Positions 27,490 through 37,846 of a DNA stretch of 64,000 nucleotides are shown one piece after another. The notes under the pieces were generated by a model. The model was given only the letters and a program-made list of their open reading frames with translations, made no database searches and had not been told where the DNA came from. Source of the stretch: Chitinophagaceae bacterium (lineage in GTDB: Bacteria; Bacteroidota; Bacteroidia; Chitinophagales; Chitinophagaceae); the NCBI GenBank assembly GCA_024707305.1, contig JANPZZ010000018.1:124001-188000 (forward strand), in the 5' to 3' direction. The position numbers and the translations under genes were made by a program. The stretch's first letter is position 1, and every line of letters starts with the position of its first letter.

Positions 27490-27732
27490 AGTTAAATGGT
27501 TTAGGGTTTATCAATATTTTACCTATTGATTCAAATCAAAGTCCATTCCAATAAAAATGAGTGAACAATTCTCCTCACGCAAACACTTGTTCGCATCATA
27601 AAACCAATCACAATTTCTTAGTGACCTGTTTACCTTTCAACTGAAATCTATTAATATGGTGTATTATTCGTATTCAGCTTTTTGATTATAAAAAATTTCA
27701 AGGTATTTTGCGAGGGTTAAATGCGCTGAAGG

Positions 27733-28344
27733 TTGAATATTAATAAAGAGGCTCTTGATGATAAACGTATGTTCCTGCAGGTCGCTGCGGGAAACGAAGC
27801 CGCTTTCAGGCAACTTTTCCACAAGTACACCCCACTATTACATCCTGGTGTTTTGCAAATGGTAAAGCATCGCGAGGTAGCGCGCGAAATTGTACAGGAG
27901 GTTTTTCTCAAACTTTGGTTGCAAAAAGAGCAGGTCGGCAACATGGATCGACCGGAGGCCTGGATGTTCCGCGTGGCGTCGAATCTCGCGATCAGTCATT
28001 TGCGCAAGACATCTTCCCATATCCGATGGCTTGAAACGGTTCGGGCCAACGATGTTGAACCCGGTACCGCAGTGGAGCAGCTTTCGATGAAAGAATTACA
28101 GCAACTGGTTTATGAGGCGGTGGAAGCGTTACCGGATAAACGACAAAAGATTTTCCGACTCAGTCGTGAACAAGGCATGACTATTGACCAGATCGCATTG
28201 CATTTAAACCTTTCCCGCTCCACTGTAAAAAACCAAATCAGCATTGCGCTGAAGTTTGTTCAATCCTATATCTATAAAGGCACTTCGCTTTATTTCCCCC
28301 TTTTCCTCTTGAATTCACTTTTTTTTAATCCCGGACGGTACTGA
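27733..28344 (+). CDS. FecI-type ECF RNA polymerase sigma factor (locus 1)
   Basis: Region 2 is read as EAAFRQLFHKYTPLLHPGVLQMVKHREVAREIVQEVFLKLW and region 4 as LPDKRQKIFRLSREQGMTIDQIALHLNLSRSTVKNQI. 203 residues from a TTG start; the next Met at 27769 is an alternative, but the N-terminal MNINKEALDDKRMFLQVAAGNEAAF matches the family. The tail is hydrophobic (SLYFPLFLLNSLFF). With the following FecR protein and the STN-containing SusC it forms a cell-surface signalling cassette. Confidence 0.92.
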   Translation: MNINKEALDDKRMFLQVAAGNEAAFRQLFHKYTPLLHPGVLQMVKHREVAREIVQEVFLKLWLQKEQVGNMDRPEAWMFRVASNLAISHLRKTSSHIRWLETVRANDVEPGTAVEQLSMKELQQLVYEAVEALPDKRQKIFRLSREQGMTIDQIALHLNLSRSTVKNQISIALKFVQSYIYKGTSLYFPLFLLNSLFFNPGRY

Positions 28345-28385
28345 CCGCAACCTTGCGCGTTATACCTATACGGACCTTCCTGTTT

Positions 28386-29599
28386 ATGACTGAAAAAAAG
28401 AACAAATCCGGCTGTTGCTGGAAAAATATTTTTTGGAGACTGCCTCTGACGAGGAGTTGCGGGAGCTGTTTGCGCTGATAGAGTCCTATCCAAAAGAGGA
28501 AGATCTGGAAGATCTTTTCATTCCTGTTTTTGAACGCATCAAAAAAGATGTGGATTACAAACCGGAAGAATGGGAATCTGTTGTTGCAGATATACTCAAT
28601 ACCAGGAATGTAGTTCCCATCACTGCACGTCGTTCTGTATGGCAGCGCTGGTGGGTAGCAGCATCTGTGGCCGCAATTGCACTTTCACTTTTCCTCTGGC
28701 TTCCCTGGAAGAATGACCCGGCACCCAAACCCGGGTTGGTGATGGTGCCAGCAGAAATTCCACCCGCAAGTGATGGCGCGATGTTGACACTTGCAGATGG
28801 CTCGCAGATTTTACTCGACACAGTAAAAGATGGACCACTGGTATTACCCGGTGGCGTGGTTGCGAAGGTATCGGGAGGAAAAATTGTTTATGAAGGCAAT
28901 AGTGAAACAACTACCTACAATACCGTCACAACACCGAATGGCCGCCAGTTCAGGGTTGTATTACCCGACGCTTCAGTGGTGTGGATGAATACTTCAAGTT
29001 CTTTAAGATACCCCACACGTTTCACTGAATCAGAACGCAGGGTGGAACTATGGGGCGAAGCTTATTTCGAAGTGAGTGAAGATGCCAAAAAGCCTTTCTA
29101 TGTATCTATCAACAATGAATCGGAAGTGGAAGTACTGGGAACAAAATTTAATGTAAACGCATACGACAACGAGCCGATGATTCAAACCACATTATTACAG
29201 GGAAAAGTGCGGGTGAATGCCAGAAGCATTGCAAACGGAAGCCGTCAGCTAATGTCGCAGGCAGTATTAACTCCCGGACAACAGGCACAAATAGAAAAGA
29301 AAAAAGTGAACAGTCGCGGTGAGCCGGTATTGGTAGTTGAAAGACATGCAAACCTGGAACAGGTGATGGCCTGGAGAAATGGCGTATTCCATTTCGACGG
29401 CATGTCATTAGCACAAGTGGCAAGACAGCTTGAGCGGTGGTACGATGTGGAAGTGCAGATACAAAAAGGCATGCAGGATATTCGTTTCGGCGGCAGTATA
29501 TCTAACCAGATTTCTTTACAGCAGTTGCTAAAAGAACTGGAGTTTATGGGTATACGCGGCAGGCTCGAGGGAGAAAGGACCCTGATTGTTTCGCCATAA
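28386..29599 (+). CDS. FecR-family anti-sigma factor (locus 1), frameshift at codon ~5
   Basis: An inner-membrane regulator that links the SusC signalling domain to the sigma factor. The track begins at 28415, but ATG 28386 reads MTEKK and would continue EQIRLLLEKYFLETASDEELREL if the A7 run at 28392 had one more A. Cytoplasmic N-domain, one transmembrane helix (RWWVAASVAAIALSLFLWLPW), then the periplasmic FecR domain (VVLPDASVVWMNTSSSLRYPTRFTESERRVELWGEAYFEV; GTKFNVNAYDNE) and a C-terminal secretin/STN-like part (QLERWYDVEVQIQKGM). About 404 residues. Confidence 0.9.
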
Positions 29600-29639
29600 T
29601 ACCTTATCAAAATCGTTCGAATTAATGAACCGCTTTCGG

Positions 29640-29672
29640 AAAAAAAGCCAGTGATGGTGAAGCATCACTGGC
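29640..29672 (-). terminator. A7 tract plus hairpin at the fecR-susC junction (locus 1)
   Basis: A7 followed by GCCAGTGATG-GTGAAG-CATCACTGGC, a perfect 10-bp stem. On the plus strand there is no T-tract after it; on the minus strand it reads as a canonical hairpin-T7 terminator. The same architecture recurs at 43577 and 60660. Confidence 0.6.
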
Positions 29673-29742
29673 GGAAGTCCGGGAGATGGAAAACCTGTAC
29701 GTATAATATAGACTTTACTCATCAACCAAACACAGCAAATTT

Positions 29743-32700
29743 ATGCTAAAAACTGCTCACTGCGTGTGGTGGCCACCCGGACGTGGTTCCCGCCGAACCA
29801 AAACAATTGTACTGATGAAAGTATTGGGAATCTTTTTATGTCTTGCCAGTATGACGATCTGCGCGTCGGGCAACTCCCAGGTTGTTTCTATGTCGGGGAA
29901 AAACCTGCCTTTACGAACGGTTTTTGATTCTGTAAAACACAAAACCGGCTATTCTGTTTTTTTCATTCAAAATGAAATTGAAAATGCATCCACAGTAGAT
30001 GTGAATGTAAAGAATATGCCGCTGACAGATTTTATGGAACTTGTTCTCCGGAATCAGCCACTAAGTTTCCGGATTTCGGCGCAGACCATTTTCATTTCTG
30101 CTAAACGCTTTTCTGCAACCACAACAGACGCTTCGGGAATGATGGAAAAAGCCGAAGAAATCAGAAAAGATACACTCAAAATACGGGGTGTTGTAATCAA
30201 TGAAAAAGGAGAAAGCCTCACAGGGGCATCCGTTTCAGTAAAAGGTACACGTAATGTAGTTGTTGCCGGTGACGACGGCCGCTTCAACCTCGACAATGTA
30301 CAAAAGAATGCAACGCTTGTAATCACATTCGTTGGATACCAGACACAGGAAGTCGCAATCAGGGATCGTGAATTCTTCGAGGTGAAAATGATTGCCACCA
30401 CTTTCGGTCTGTCTGATGTCGTAATCAGCAATGGTATGTTTACCCGCAAAGCGCGATCAATATACAGGTGCTGTAAGCAGCTTTTCCGGAGAAGAATTGC
30501 GCACCATCGGTGTACAAAACATCGCCAAAAGCCTGAGTGTCCTCGAGCCTTCTATGCGTATGTTCGATAACATCGAAATGGGATCAGATCCCAATCGTCT
30601 TTCCCGAAATCGCATTGCGCGGCTCTTCAGGCATTCCCGACCTGCAGGCTTCTTATCAGAACGCACCAAATCTTCCATTGTTCATCCTTGATGGATTTGA
30701 AACCACAGTTCAACGCATCTATGATCTCAATATGGAACTGGTAGAACGCGTAACAGTGTTGAAAGACGCATCTGCAAAAGCAATCTATGGTTCTAAAGCA
30801 GGTAACGGCGTAATTGTTGTTGAAACAAAACGTCCTTCTGCCGGCGCACTTCGTGTAGGATACAACGGTGGTATTACCATTTCAGCACCTGACCTTACCA
30901 GTTATAACCTTGCCAATGCACAGGAAAAACTGGATGCGGAAGTGCTGGCAGGCGTATACCGCAACAACGTTCCAAACCGTCAGTTTCCATTAATCGCTAC
31001 TTACGGCCAGATACAAAAGGATATCGCTAGTGGTGTGAATACAGACTGGCTGGCGCAACCCGTACAAAACGGAATTGGCCAGCGCCACAACGTTACATTA
31101 GATGGTGGCGGTGAAGGCATGCGCTATTTCGTTTCTCTCAACTACAACAAGATTACCGGTACCATGAAAGGTTCTGACAGAACAACTGCTACTGGTGTTG
31201 TAAACCTTGAGTACCGAAAAAATAAGTTTGCATTCCGCAACAACCTCAGCATCGACAACAACAAAGGCATCAACAGTCCTTATGGTTCTTTTACACAGTA
31301 TGCGAGAATGAATCCTTACTGGAGAATTCATGACGACAATGGCGAGTTGATTAAATCTTATCACAGCGGAAATACACCAAACCCGTTGTATAATCTTCAA
31401 TTTAAAACGAAAGATTTTTCAACTTATACTACCATCACCGAAAACTTCTATGCTGAGTGGACACCCGTAAAGTCGCTGCGTTTTACAGCACGCACGGGCT
31501 TAAGTCTTTCGAATAGTGGAACTGAATTTTTCATTCCCGCGCAGCATACGCGTTATGCCACCATTCTTCCCACATCTGACCAATACCTGAAGAGAGGTGA
31601 ATACACCATCACGAATGGTAAATCGAATATGTTCAGTACCGATCTCGGTGCCTCCTACTCTGTTGAGAAAAACGGGCACCAGGTTTTCACCAACCTGATC
31701 TATAGTATTCAGCAAACATCCAATGCCATGACAGGAATGAGTATGGTGGGATTCCCCAACGATCGCATGGATGATATTTCAATGGGACTGGAATACAAAG
31801 AAGGTACAACAGCACAGGGAAGTGAACAAACGTCTCGCACCGTAGGTGTTACGTCTGCCATTAACTATTCTTACCTGAATAAATATCTCGCCGACTTCTC
31901 TTACCGTGCAAGCGGAAGCTCACAATTTGGTGCAGACAACCGCTGGGGTTCTTTCTGGTCGGCTGGTGCAGGCTGGAATGTACACAATGAAGCATTCGCC
32001 AAAGGAATAAAAAACCTGAATCAATTACGCATCAGGGGTAGCATCGGTTCTACCGGTACACAAAACTTTAGCGCTTACCAGGCAATTGCCACTTACAACT
32101 ACATCACTTCACAAGCCTATGACGGCGAACTGGGTAACGTGTTGATGGCACTGCACAATCCCAATTTAAAATGGCAGGAAATTTTTGATAAAAATATCGG
32201 TGCAGATATCACTTTATTCAATAAGCTGACCATCCGTTTCGATCTCTATTCAAAAATCACAAAGTCACTGTTGTCTGATCAAACAACAGCACCATCAACC
32301 GGTTTCAATGTTTACAGGGAAAACATTGGCGAAACGGTGAACAAAGGCTATGAAGTTGGATTGTCGTACAAAGTAATCAGCAACTCCGCGCGTCGTACTT
32401 ATGTAACTGTTTTTGCCAATGCTGCGCATAACGAAAACAGGATCCGCAAGGTTTCAGATGCCCTTAAGTCGCTAAACGAAGCTCAGGATTCCCGTCTTTT
32501 AGGTAACAGCGCAGACGCGTCAAGACCTGTAACACGATTCCAGGAAGGTCAGTCACTTACTTCCATCTGGGCCGTTACATCACTTGGCATTGACCCCATT
32601 ACTGGTAGTGAGATATTCCTGACAAGAGATGGCAACATCACCCATATCTGGAATGTGGACGACCAGGTAGTTGCGGGTGATATGCTTCCATCACTCAACG

Positions 32701-33140
32701 GAACATTTGGTGTGAATGCAAGAATTAAAGGCTGGAGTTTTAACATAGCCATGATGTTCCAGTTTGGAGCGCAGATTTACAACACAACCCTGGTGCAGAA
32801 AGTTGAAAATGCGAGCATGGATTTCAACGTCGATCGTCGCTTCCTGTTGGAACGTTGGAATACTCCGGGCCAGTACAGTCTCTTCAAAAACATCGCTGAC
32901 AGAACTGTTACAAAACCTACTACCCGTTTCGTTCAGGATAATGATGAAATGATTCTTTCTTCTATCACTGCTGCATACGATTTCGGCGCAAGTAATATGA
33001 TGAAACGAATTGGTTTGAAAAATTTCCGTGTCAATATGACGCTCAATGATCTTGTTCGTGTTGGAAAGATTCGCGCAGAGCGCGGAACCTTATATCCATT
33101 CGCGCGTAACTTCTTAATGGGTCTTCAGTTTAACTTTTAA
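29743..33140 (+). CDS. SusC/RagA TonB-dependent transporter with STN domain (locus 1), two frameshifts
   Basis: An outer-membrane TonB-dependent channel that imports a ligand captured by SusD. An extended N-region and signal peptide precede the STN domain (PLRTVFDSVKHKTGYSVFFIQNEIE...VTVKNMPL-like), then a carboxypeptidase-regulatory-like domain (IRGVVINEKGESLTGASVSVKGT), plug (LFILDGFETTVQRIYDLNMELVERVTVLKDASAKAIYGSKAGNGVIVVETK) and barrel ending in GLQFNF. Breaks: near 30445 (RK / RDQYTGAVSS, one extra base) and near 30600 (NRL / PEIALRGSSG, T3 instead of T2). About 1130 residues when joined. STN implies FecI/FecR signalling. Confidence 0.92.
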
Positions 33141-33152
33141 TTGAAACGTAGT

Positions 33153-34563
33153 ATGAACAAAATACTGATAGCCGTCCTGCCGCTTTGCCTGCTGCTGGCA
33201 TCCTGCAAGAAGTGGCTGGACGTGAGTCCAAAAACACAGATTGAATCCTCTGTGAACTTTGCCGGTGAACAGGGATTTAAGGACGCACTTACGGGCGTAT
33301 ATCTTACGCTGAATGGTGCCGATTTATATGGGAAAGACATGACCTACGGTTTTGTGGATGCACTGGGTCAACAACACACGCAGATCACACAGGTAGCACC
33401 AGACTATTATTATGCCGGGCAATACATGTATACAGAAGAATCGGTTGTAAATAAGATCAATTCTGTTTGGTCGCGCATGTACTTTGCGGTAGCCAACCTG
33501 AATAACCTGTTGAAAGCGTTGGAGTCGAAAGATTCTACCAGCTTTAGTGACTATACTTACAATGTTGTAAAAGGTGAAGCACTGGGATTGAGAGCATTTC
33601 TCCATTTTGATTTGCTTCGTCTTTTTGCACCTTCTCCCGCATCGAAAGGAATGCAGGCAAAGGCGATCCCCTATCGTCTGAATTATTCTGCCATTCCTGA
33701 ACCACGCCGCAATGTTGGTGAAGTTTTGAACCTGGCATTAAAAGACATCAACGATGCGTTGCCACTGTTGAAATACAGCAGATCCACTGGTTGCCGGAAC
33801 AACAGTTCCAACAACCACAACAGGATATTTGCGTAACAGAACACTTCGTTTTAACTATTACGCGGTACTCGCATTAAAAGCAAGAGTTCACCTGTATGCC
33901 GGCAATCTGGATTCTGCACGTATTGCGGCGCAGGAAGTTATCAGCTCTGCTAAATTTCCAGCAACAGCATTGTCTGCAATCTCTGGCGGCAACAGAACTT
34001 TCTCTACTGAAGTAATCTTTAACCTGAATGTAAATGATATCGCCATTCTATATGCAGGATTCTTTAATACTTCAGTAAGGGCAACCAAGAGTGTGGACCA
34101 GTGGAACAGTTGGTTTGAAATTGCGGCCGGAGGTTCTGGCGATTATCGCTACCTGTATCAGACGGCACTGAACGGTGTATATCGCCTTCCAGTAAAACTC
34201 GATGGTGCGCTTAACACCAACGCTGCTGCAGCGAAAAAAGTTCCATTGATGCGCCTTACAGAAATGTATCTCATTGCAGCTGAAGCGCAATTGGGCACAG
34301 ACAACGCTGCTGCGTTAACATTGGTAAATACAGCTCGCAGAAGCCGCAACCTTACCGATCTGCCTGGCACACTTACTACACCGCAGATTCAACAGGAAAT
34401 CATCAAAGAATACCAGAAAGAATTGTTATGCGAAGGACAAATCTTTTATCTCTACAAGAGACTGAATTTGTCGGAGCTCCCTTACGACTTCAGGAGTATG
34501 AATGATGAGCAGTATGTGTTGCCGCTGCCTGATGATGAACTCACTTATGGACGTACTAAATGA
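33153..34563 (+). CDS. SusD/RagB outer-membrane lipoprotein (locus 1), one frameshift
   Basis: A surface ligand-binding lid that docks on SusC. Lipobox LLLASCKKWLDVSPKTQIESS, TPR-like helices (SVWSRMYFAVANLNNLLKAL; GEALGLRAFLHFDLLRLFAP; YYAVLALKARVHLYAG) and the C-terminal SusD signature ITEMY-like LTEMYLIAAEAQL with EYQKELLCEGQIFYLYKRLN. The frame changes near 33778 (LLKYS / ADPLVAGTTVPTTTTGYLRNRT). About 470 residues, usual length. Met 33153 (MNKILIAVLPLC) is preferred to the TTG at 33141. Confidence 0.9.
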
Positions 34564-34571
34564 TTTTAGAT

Positions 34572-35324
34572 ATGAAACTGACAAAAATATTATCAACCCT
34601 TTGCTGCATCAGTAGTCTGGCTTTCACGATGACTGCCTGCGAAAAGATGGATCCCATATATGTGGATGATGCGCGGGTCAATTTCTGGGTGTTACAGGAT
34701 ACGTTTAATAATACTGGAAGCAAAGTGTACACGACGGGTTATACGTTTGCCGCAAGACCCGACAACGTAAACGTTGATACCATTTATCTGCGCGTAAAAA
34801 CAATGGGACCCATTACACAATCGGATCGTCATTTTGCGGCAGTAAAAGATACAGCTGCCACTACCACTGCAATAGAAGGAACTGACTTCAAAATCCTCGA
34901 TGGATTTGTTCCGGCTGGGAAATATGTAGGATACCTTCCTGTGGTGCTTTTCAGAACGCCCGTGTTAAAAACGACCACAAAAACCCTGGGTATTGTGCTT
35001 TCAGACAATGGCACATTCAAACCCGGCGTAAAAGAAGATATGAAGTACACTATCTATTTCAACGATGGTTTAGTGATGCCTTCAAACTGGGATGTGTTGA
35101 GCACTTACTTCGGCACCTATAGCGAAGTGAAATACCGGTTCATCATTAGTGTGCTTGGAATCTCTGATTTTCCAGTAGCTACAAGTACATACCGTCTTGG
35201 ACAATTTACACATTACCAGATGCTGGATTTTAAAAACCGGATGAAGGATGCGTTAACAGAATACAACAATACGCACCCGGAGCCAATGAGAGACGAATCA
35301 AACGTTTTGATCACTTTCCCTTAA
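34572..35324 (+). CDS. DUF4843-family lipoprotein
   Basis: A lipoprotein (LAFTMTACEKMDPIYVDD) with a beta-sandwich-like body (VNFWVLQDTFNNTGSKVYTTGYTFAARPDNVNVDTIYLRVKTMG; GTFKPGVKEDMKYTIYFNDG). DUF4843 proteins occur downstream of SusD in Bacteroidota and are thought to be surface accessory proteins. The track start at 34560 overlaps the SusD stop by four bases (ATGA); Met 34572 begins the signal peptide. Either indicates translational coupling. Confidence 0.8.
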   Translation: MKLTKILSTLCCISSLAFTMTACEKMDPIYVDDARVNFWVLQDTFNNTGSKVYTTGYTFAARPDNVNVDTIYLRVKTMGPITQSDRHFAAVKDTAATTTAIEGTDFKILDGFVPAGKYVGYLPVVLFRTPVLKTTTKTLGIVLSDNGTFKPGVKEDMKYTIYFNDGLVMPSNWDVLSTYFGTYSEVKYRFIISVLGISDFPVATSTYRLGQFTHYQMLDFKNRMKDALTEYNNTHPEPMRDESNVLITFP

Positions 35325-35335
35325 AAATATTTTTC

Positions 35336-36875
35336 ATGAAAATAATTTCATCACGTTACTTACAGTTATTGGTGCTTTTGGCATCTGTATTCCTGTACTC
35401 GTGCAAGAAAGATACCGGCAACTACGATTACAAGTCGGTGATCGTTCCCGATCTGTCTGAAATTGGCCTTGCAGGCACCTATCGGGTCAACCAGAACGAG
35501 AACTTATATGTGGATCCTAAAGTTTTGTATGAAGGCGATACGGCAAAACTGGCTTACGAATGGATTTGTTATCCCAACGCTGGCCTCATCGCTTATTCAG
35601 GGCCTACCGATTTTTTATCGAACCAGCGGATCCTGAATGTTCCGATTACATTCAAACCTGGCAATTACTACATTGAATTAATCGTAACAGATGAATCAAC
35701 GGGGTATAAAACCAATGCGCGTGCAGCACTCGTAATTGTTGCTGGTATGGAATCAGGACTGATGGTCTTGCATACCAAAAACAACCAGAGCGATGTCGAC
35801 TTCATTCTTACGCGCTCCATTCTTCCATCAGTTGTAGATAAACACGATCGTAATCTGTTTGCTACCCTGGTAGGCTCGCCTATGAATGGTGAAGGAAGAT
35901 TTCTCGGGCAAACCCGTCGCTCAAATTCTGATTTCAATTTTATCAACGTAGCTACGAACAATTCCTTCCAGCGTATGCACGGGTTTACATTCAGCTTTAT
36001 AGCTGCCAACCAGGAACTTTTCAGAAGACCGGTTGCCACCATAAACCCACAGGCGCATATCAGCAACTCTACCTATGAGTTTCTGATCAATGATGGAAAA
36101 TTGTATTCAGGTTATATGTCAGCAATTCAGGACGCATTCTATTCCGCTCCTTATCGCGGCAACTATTACCTGGAACCTTACATGACGTTTTTTTTTAATT
36201 ACAATATTTATGGCGCCGTGGTATATGATCGTCTTCAAAAAACGATTCATGTATTCTACTACCGCGGCCGCGCAGGAATTGGATTTTGCCTATTTTAAAG
36301 ATGCTATAGGTGCAAATCCCTTGTTTAACCTGAATAATATTGGCATGGATTTGCTATATATGGAAACAGGTTTTTCAAACTACACTTATGCATTCTTTAA
36401 AAATGGCAGCGATTACAAATTGCATGTGTTCACGCTTGCAAGAGCGGACGATGGTGATCTCGCTGTTGCTTCGTATGATATGAGCAATCTCCTGAGATTG
36501 CACAGGCGAAGTACTTTGATGTTGGAACCATTGGCAACGTAGCACTTTATGCAACTGACAAAAAAGGTGTACCGCTACGATTACTCCGGCACAAACGATG
36601 CATATGTTCAACTGGATGGGTTTGCTGGAAACGAAAACATCACCGGAATCAGGCTGTTTAAAGCGACGCTGAATTCGAACAATAGTGTTGCCGACTTCAA
36701 CAACACAAACAACACCGTTCTTTTTGTTTCTACCTGGAACGGATCAGAAGGTAAAGTATATGAATATTCCATCAATGCTGCAAGTGGTGTAATTAATCCC
36801 ACGCCAGTAAAAACTTATACTGGCTTTGGAAGAGTGGCAGACATGATGTTCAAATTCAGAGGTCCGGGAACTTAA
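35336..36875 (+). CDS. PKD-like family lipoprotein, three frameshifts
   Basis: Lipobox VFLYSCKKDTGNYDYKS, then a PKD-like domain (KLAYEWICYPNAG ... FKPGNYYIELIVTDESTGYKTNARAALVIV) and a large C-terminal beta domain (SGLMVLHTKNNQSDVDFIL ... TYTGFGRVADMMFKF). Breaks: near 36238 (A6, one too many), near 36490 (CTCC, one C missing: SNL / PEIAQAKYFDVG) and near 36570 (AAAAAAGG, one G too many: DKK / VYRYDYSG). About 510 residues when joined. A frequent partner of DUF4843 in SusCD operons; probably binds ligand on the surface. Confidence 0.8.
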
Positions 36876-36910
36876 TCCCGGCCTCTACAAAACATTTTAC
36901 AAAACACACT

Positions 36911-37835
36911 ATGAACGCATCGGTTATCTCAATAGAGAAATTATCACATCGATATCACCGACAATGGGCCATCAAGGATATTAGCATTACAGTTGAGAAA
37001 ACAGGTATTTATGGATTGCTCGGCGCCAATGGCGCCGGCAAATCCACTCTCATGAATATTCTTTGTGGCGTAATAGCACCAACATCAGGAATGGTGCAGA
37101 TTAAAGGAGTGAACATTCGATTGCAGCCTATAGAAGCAAAAAAACACATTGGCTTTCTCCCACAAAACCCACCGCTGTTAAAAGAGCTAACGATTCGGGA
37201 ATACCTGGGATTTGCAGCAGACCTTCGTTTTATTCCTGCATCAAAACGTGCAGCAATGATTGAGGCTGCAATGGAAAAATGCCATCTTACACATTACCAA
37301 AACAGGCTCATTAAAAACCTTTCTGGTGGCTTTCAGCAACGCGTAGGTATTGACACAGGCCATCATCCACGAACCAGCATTTGTTGTACTCGATGAACCA
37401 ACCAATGGACTAGATCCGGTGCAGATTCTCGAAATCAGAAAGCTGATTAAAGAAATTGCACAGGAACGAACCGTTATTCTTTCCACTCATATTCTTCAGG
37501 AAGTACAGGCATTGTGTGATACAATCTGGTTGTTAAAAAATGGAAAACTCATCTTCTCCGGAACGGTTGATGAATTTGAAGGAAATCTGAATTCAGCTGT
37601 ATATGACACAGTCTGGTTAAGAAATCCAGATCCTGCTCAAATAAAAATGCTGACGGGGATCGTAAATGTGGAACAGGTAGAGAAAGATGCATTTAAAATA
37701 TATACCGACGGAACCACAGCCGCACTTGAAACACTTGTAACCGCAAGCGTGCGTGAAAACTGGGGACTTGTGCAATTAAGCCCGGAAAAACGATCGCTGG
37801 AAACAGCCTTTTCACAATACACTCATTCCGATTAA
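36911..37835 (+). CDS. ABC transporter ATP-binding protein, one frameshift
   Basis: Walker A GANGAGKST, Q-loop FLPQNPPLLKEL, signature LSGGFQQRVGI, Walker B AFVVLDEPTNGLDP and switch His in STHIL. GldA/NodI-like class. The frame breaks right after the signature motif near 37352 (ATTGACACAGG where ATTGCACAGG keeps frame). About 308 residues when joined. It is followed by a permease fused to a GldG-like protein, so this is the ATPase of a GldA-GldF-GldG-type complex. Confidence 0.9.
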
Positions 37836-37846
37836 CTCATTTTTTT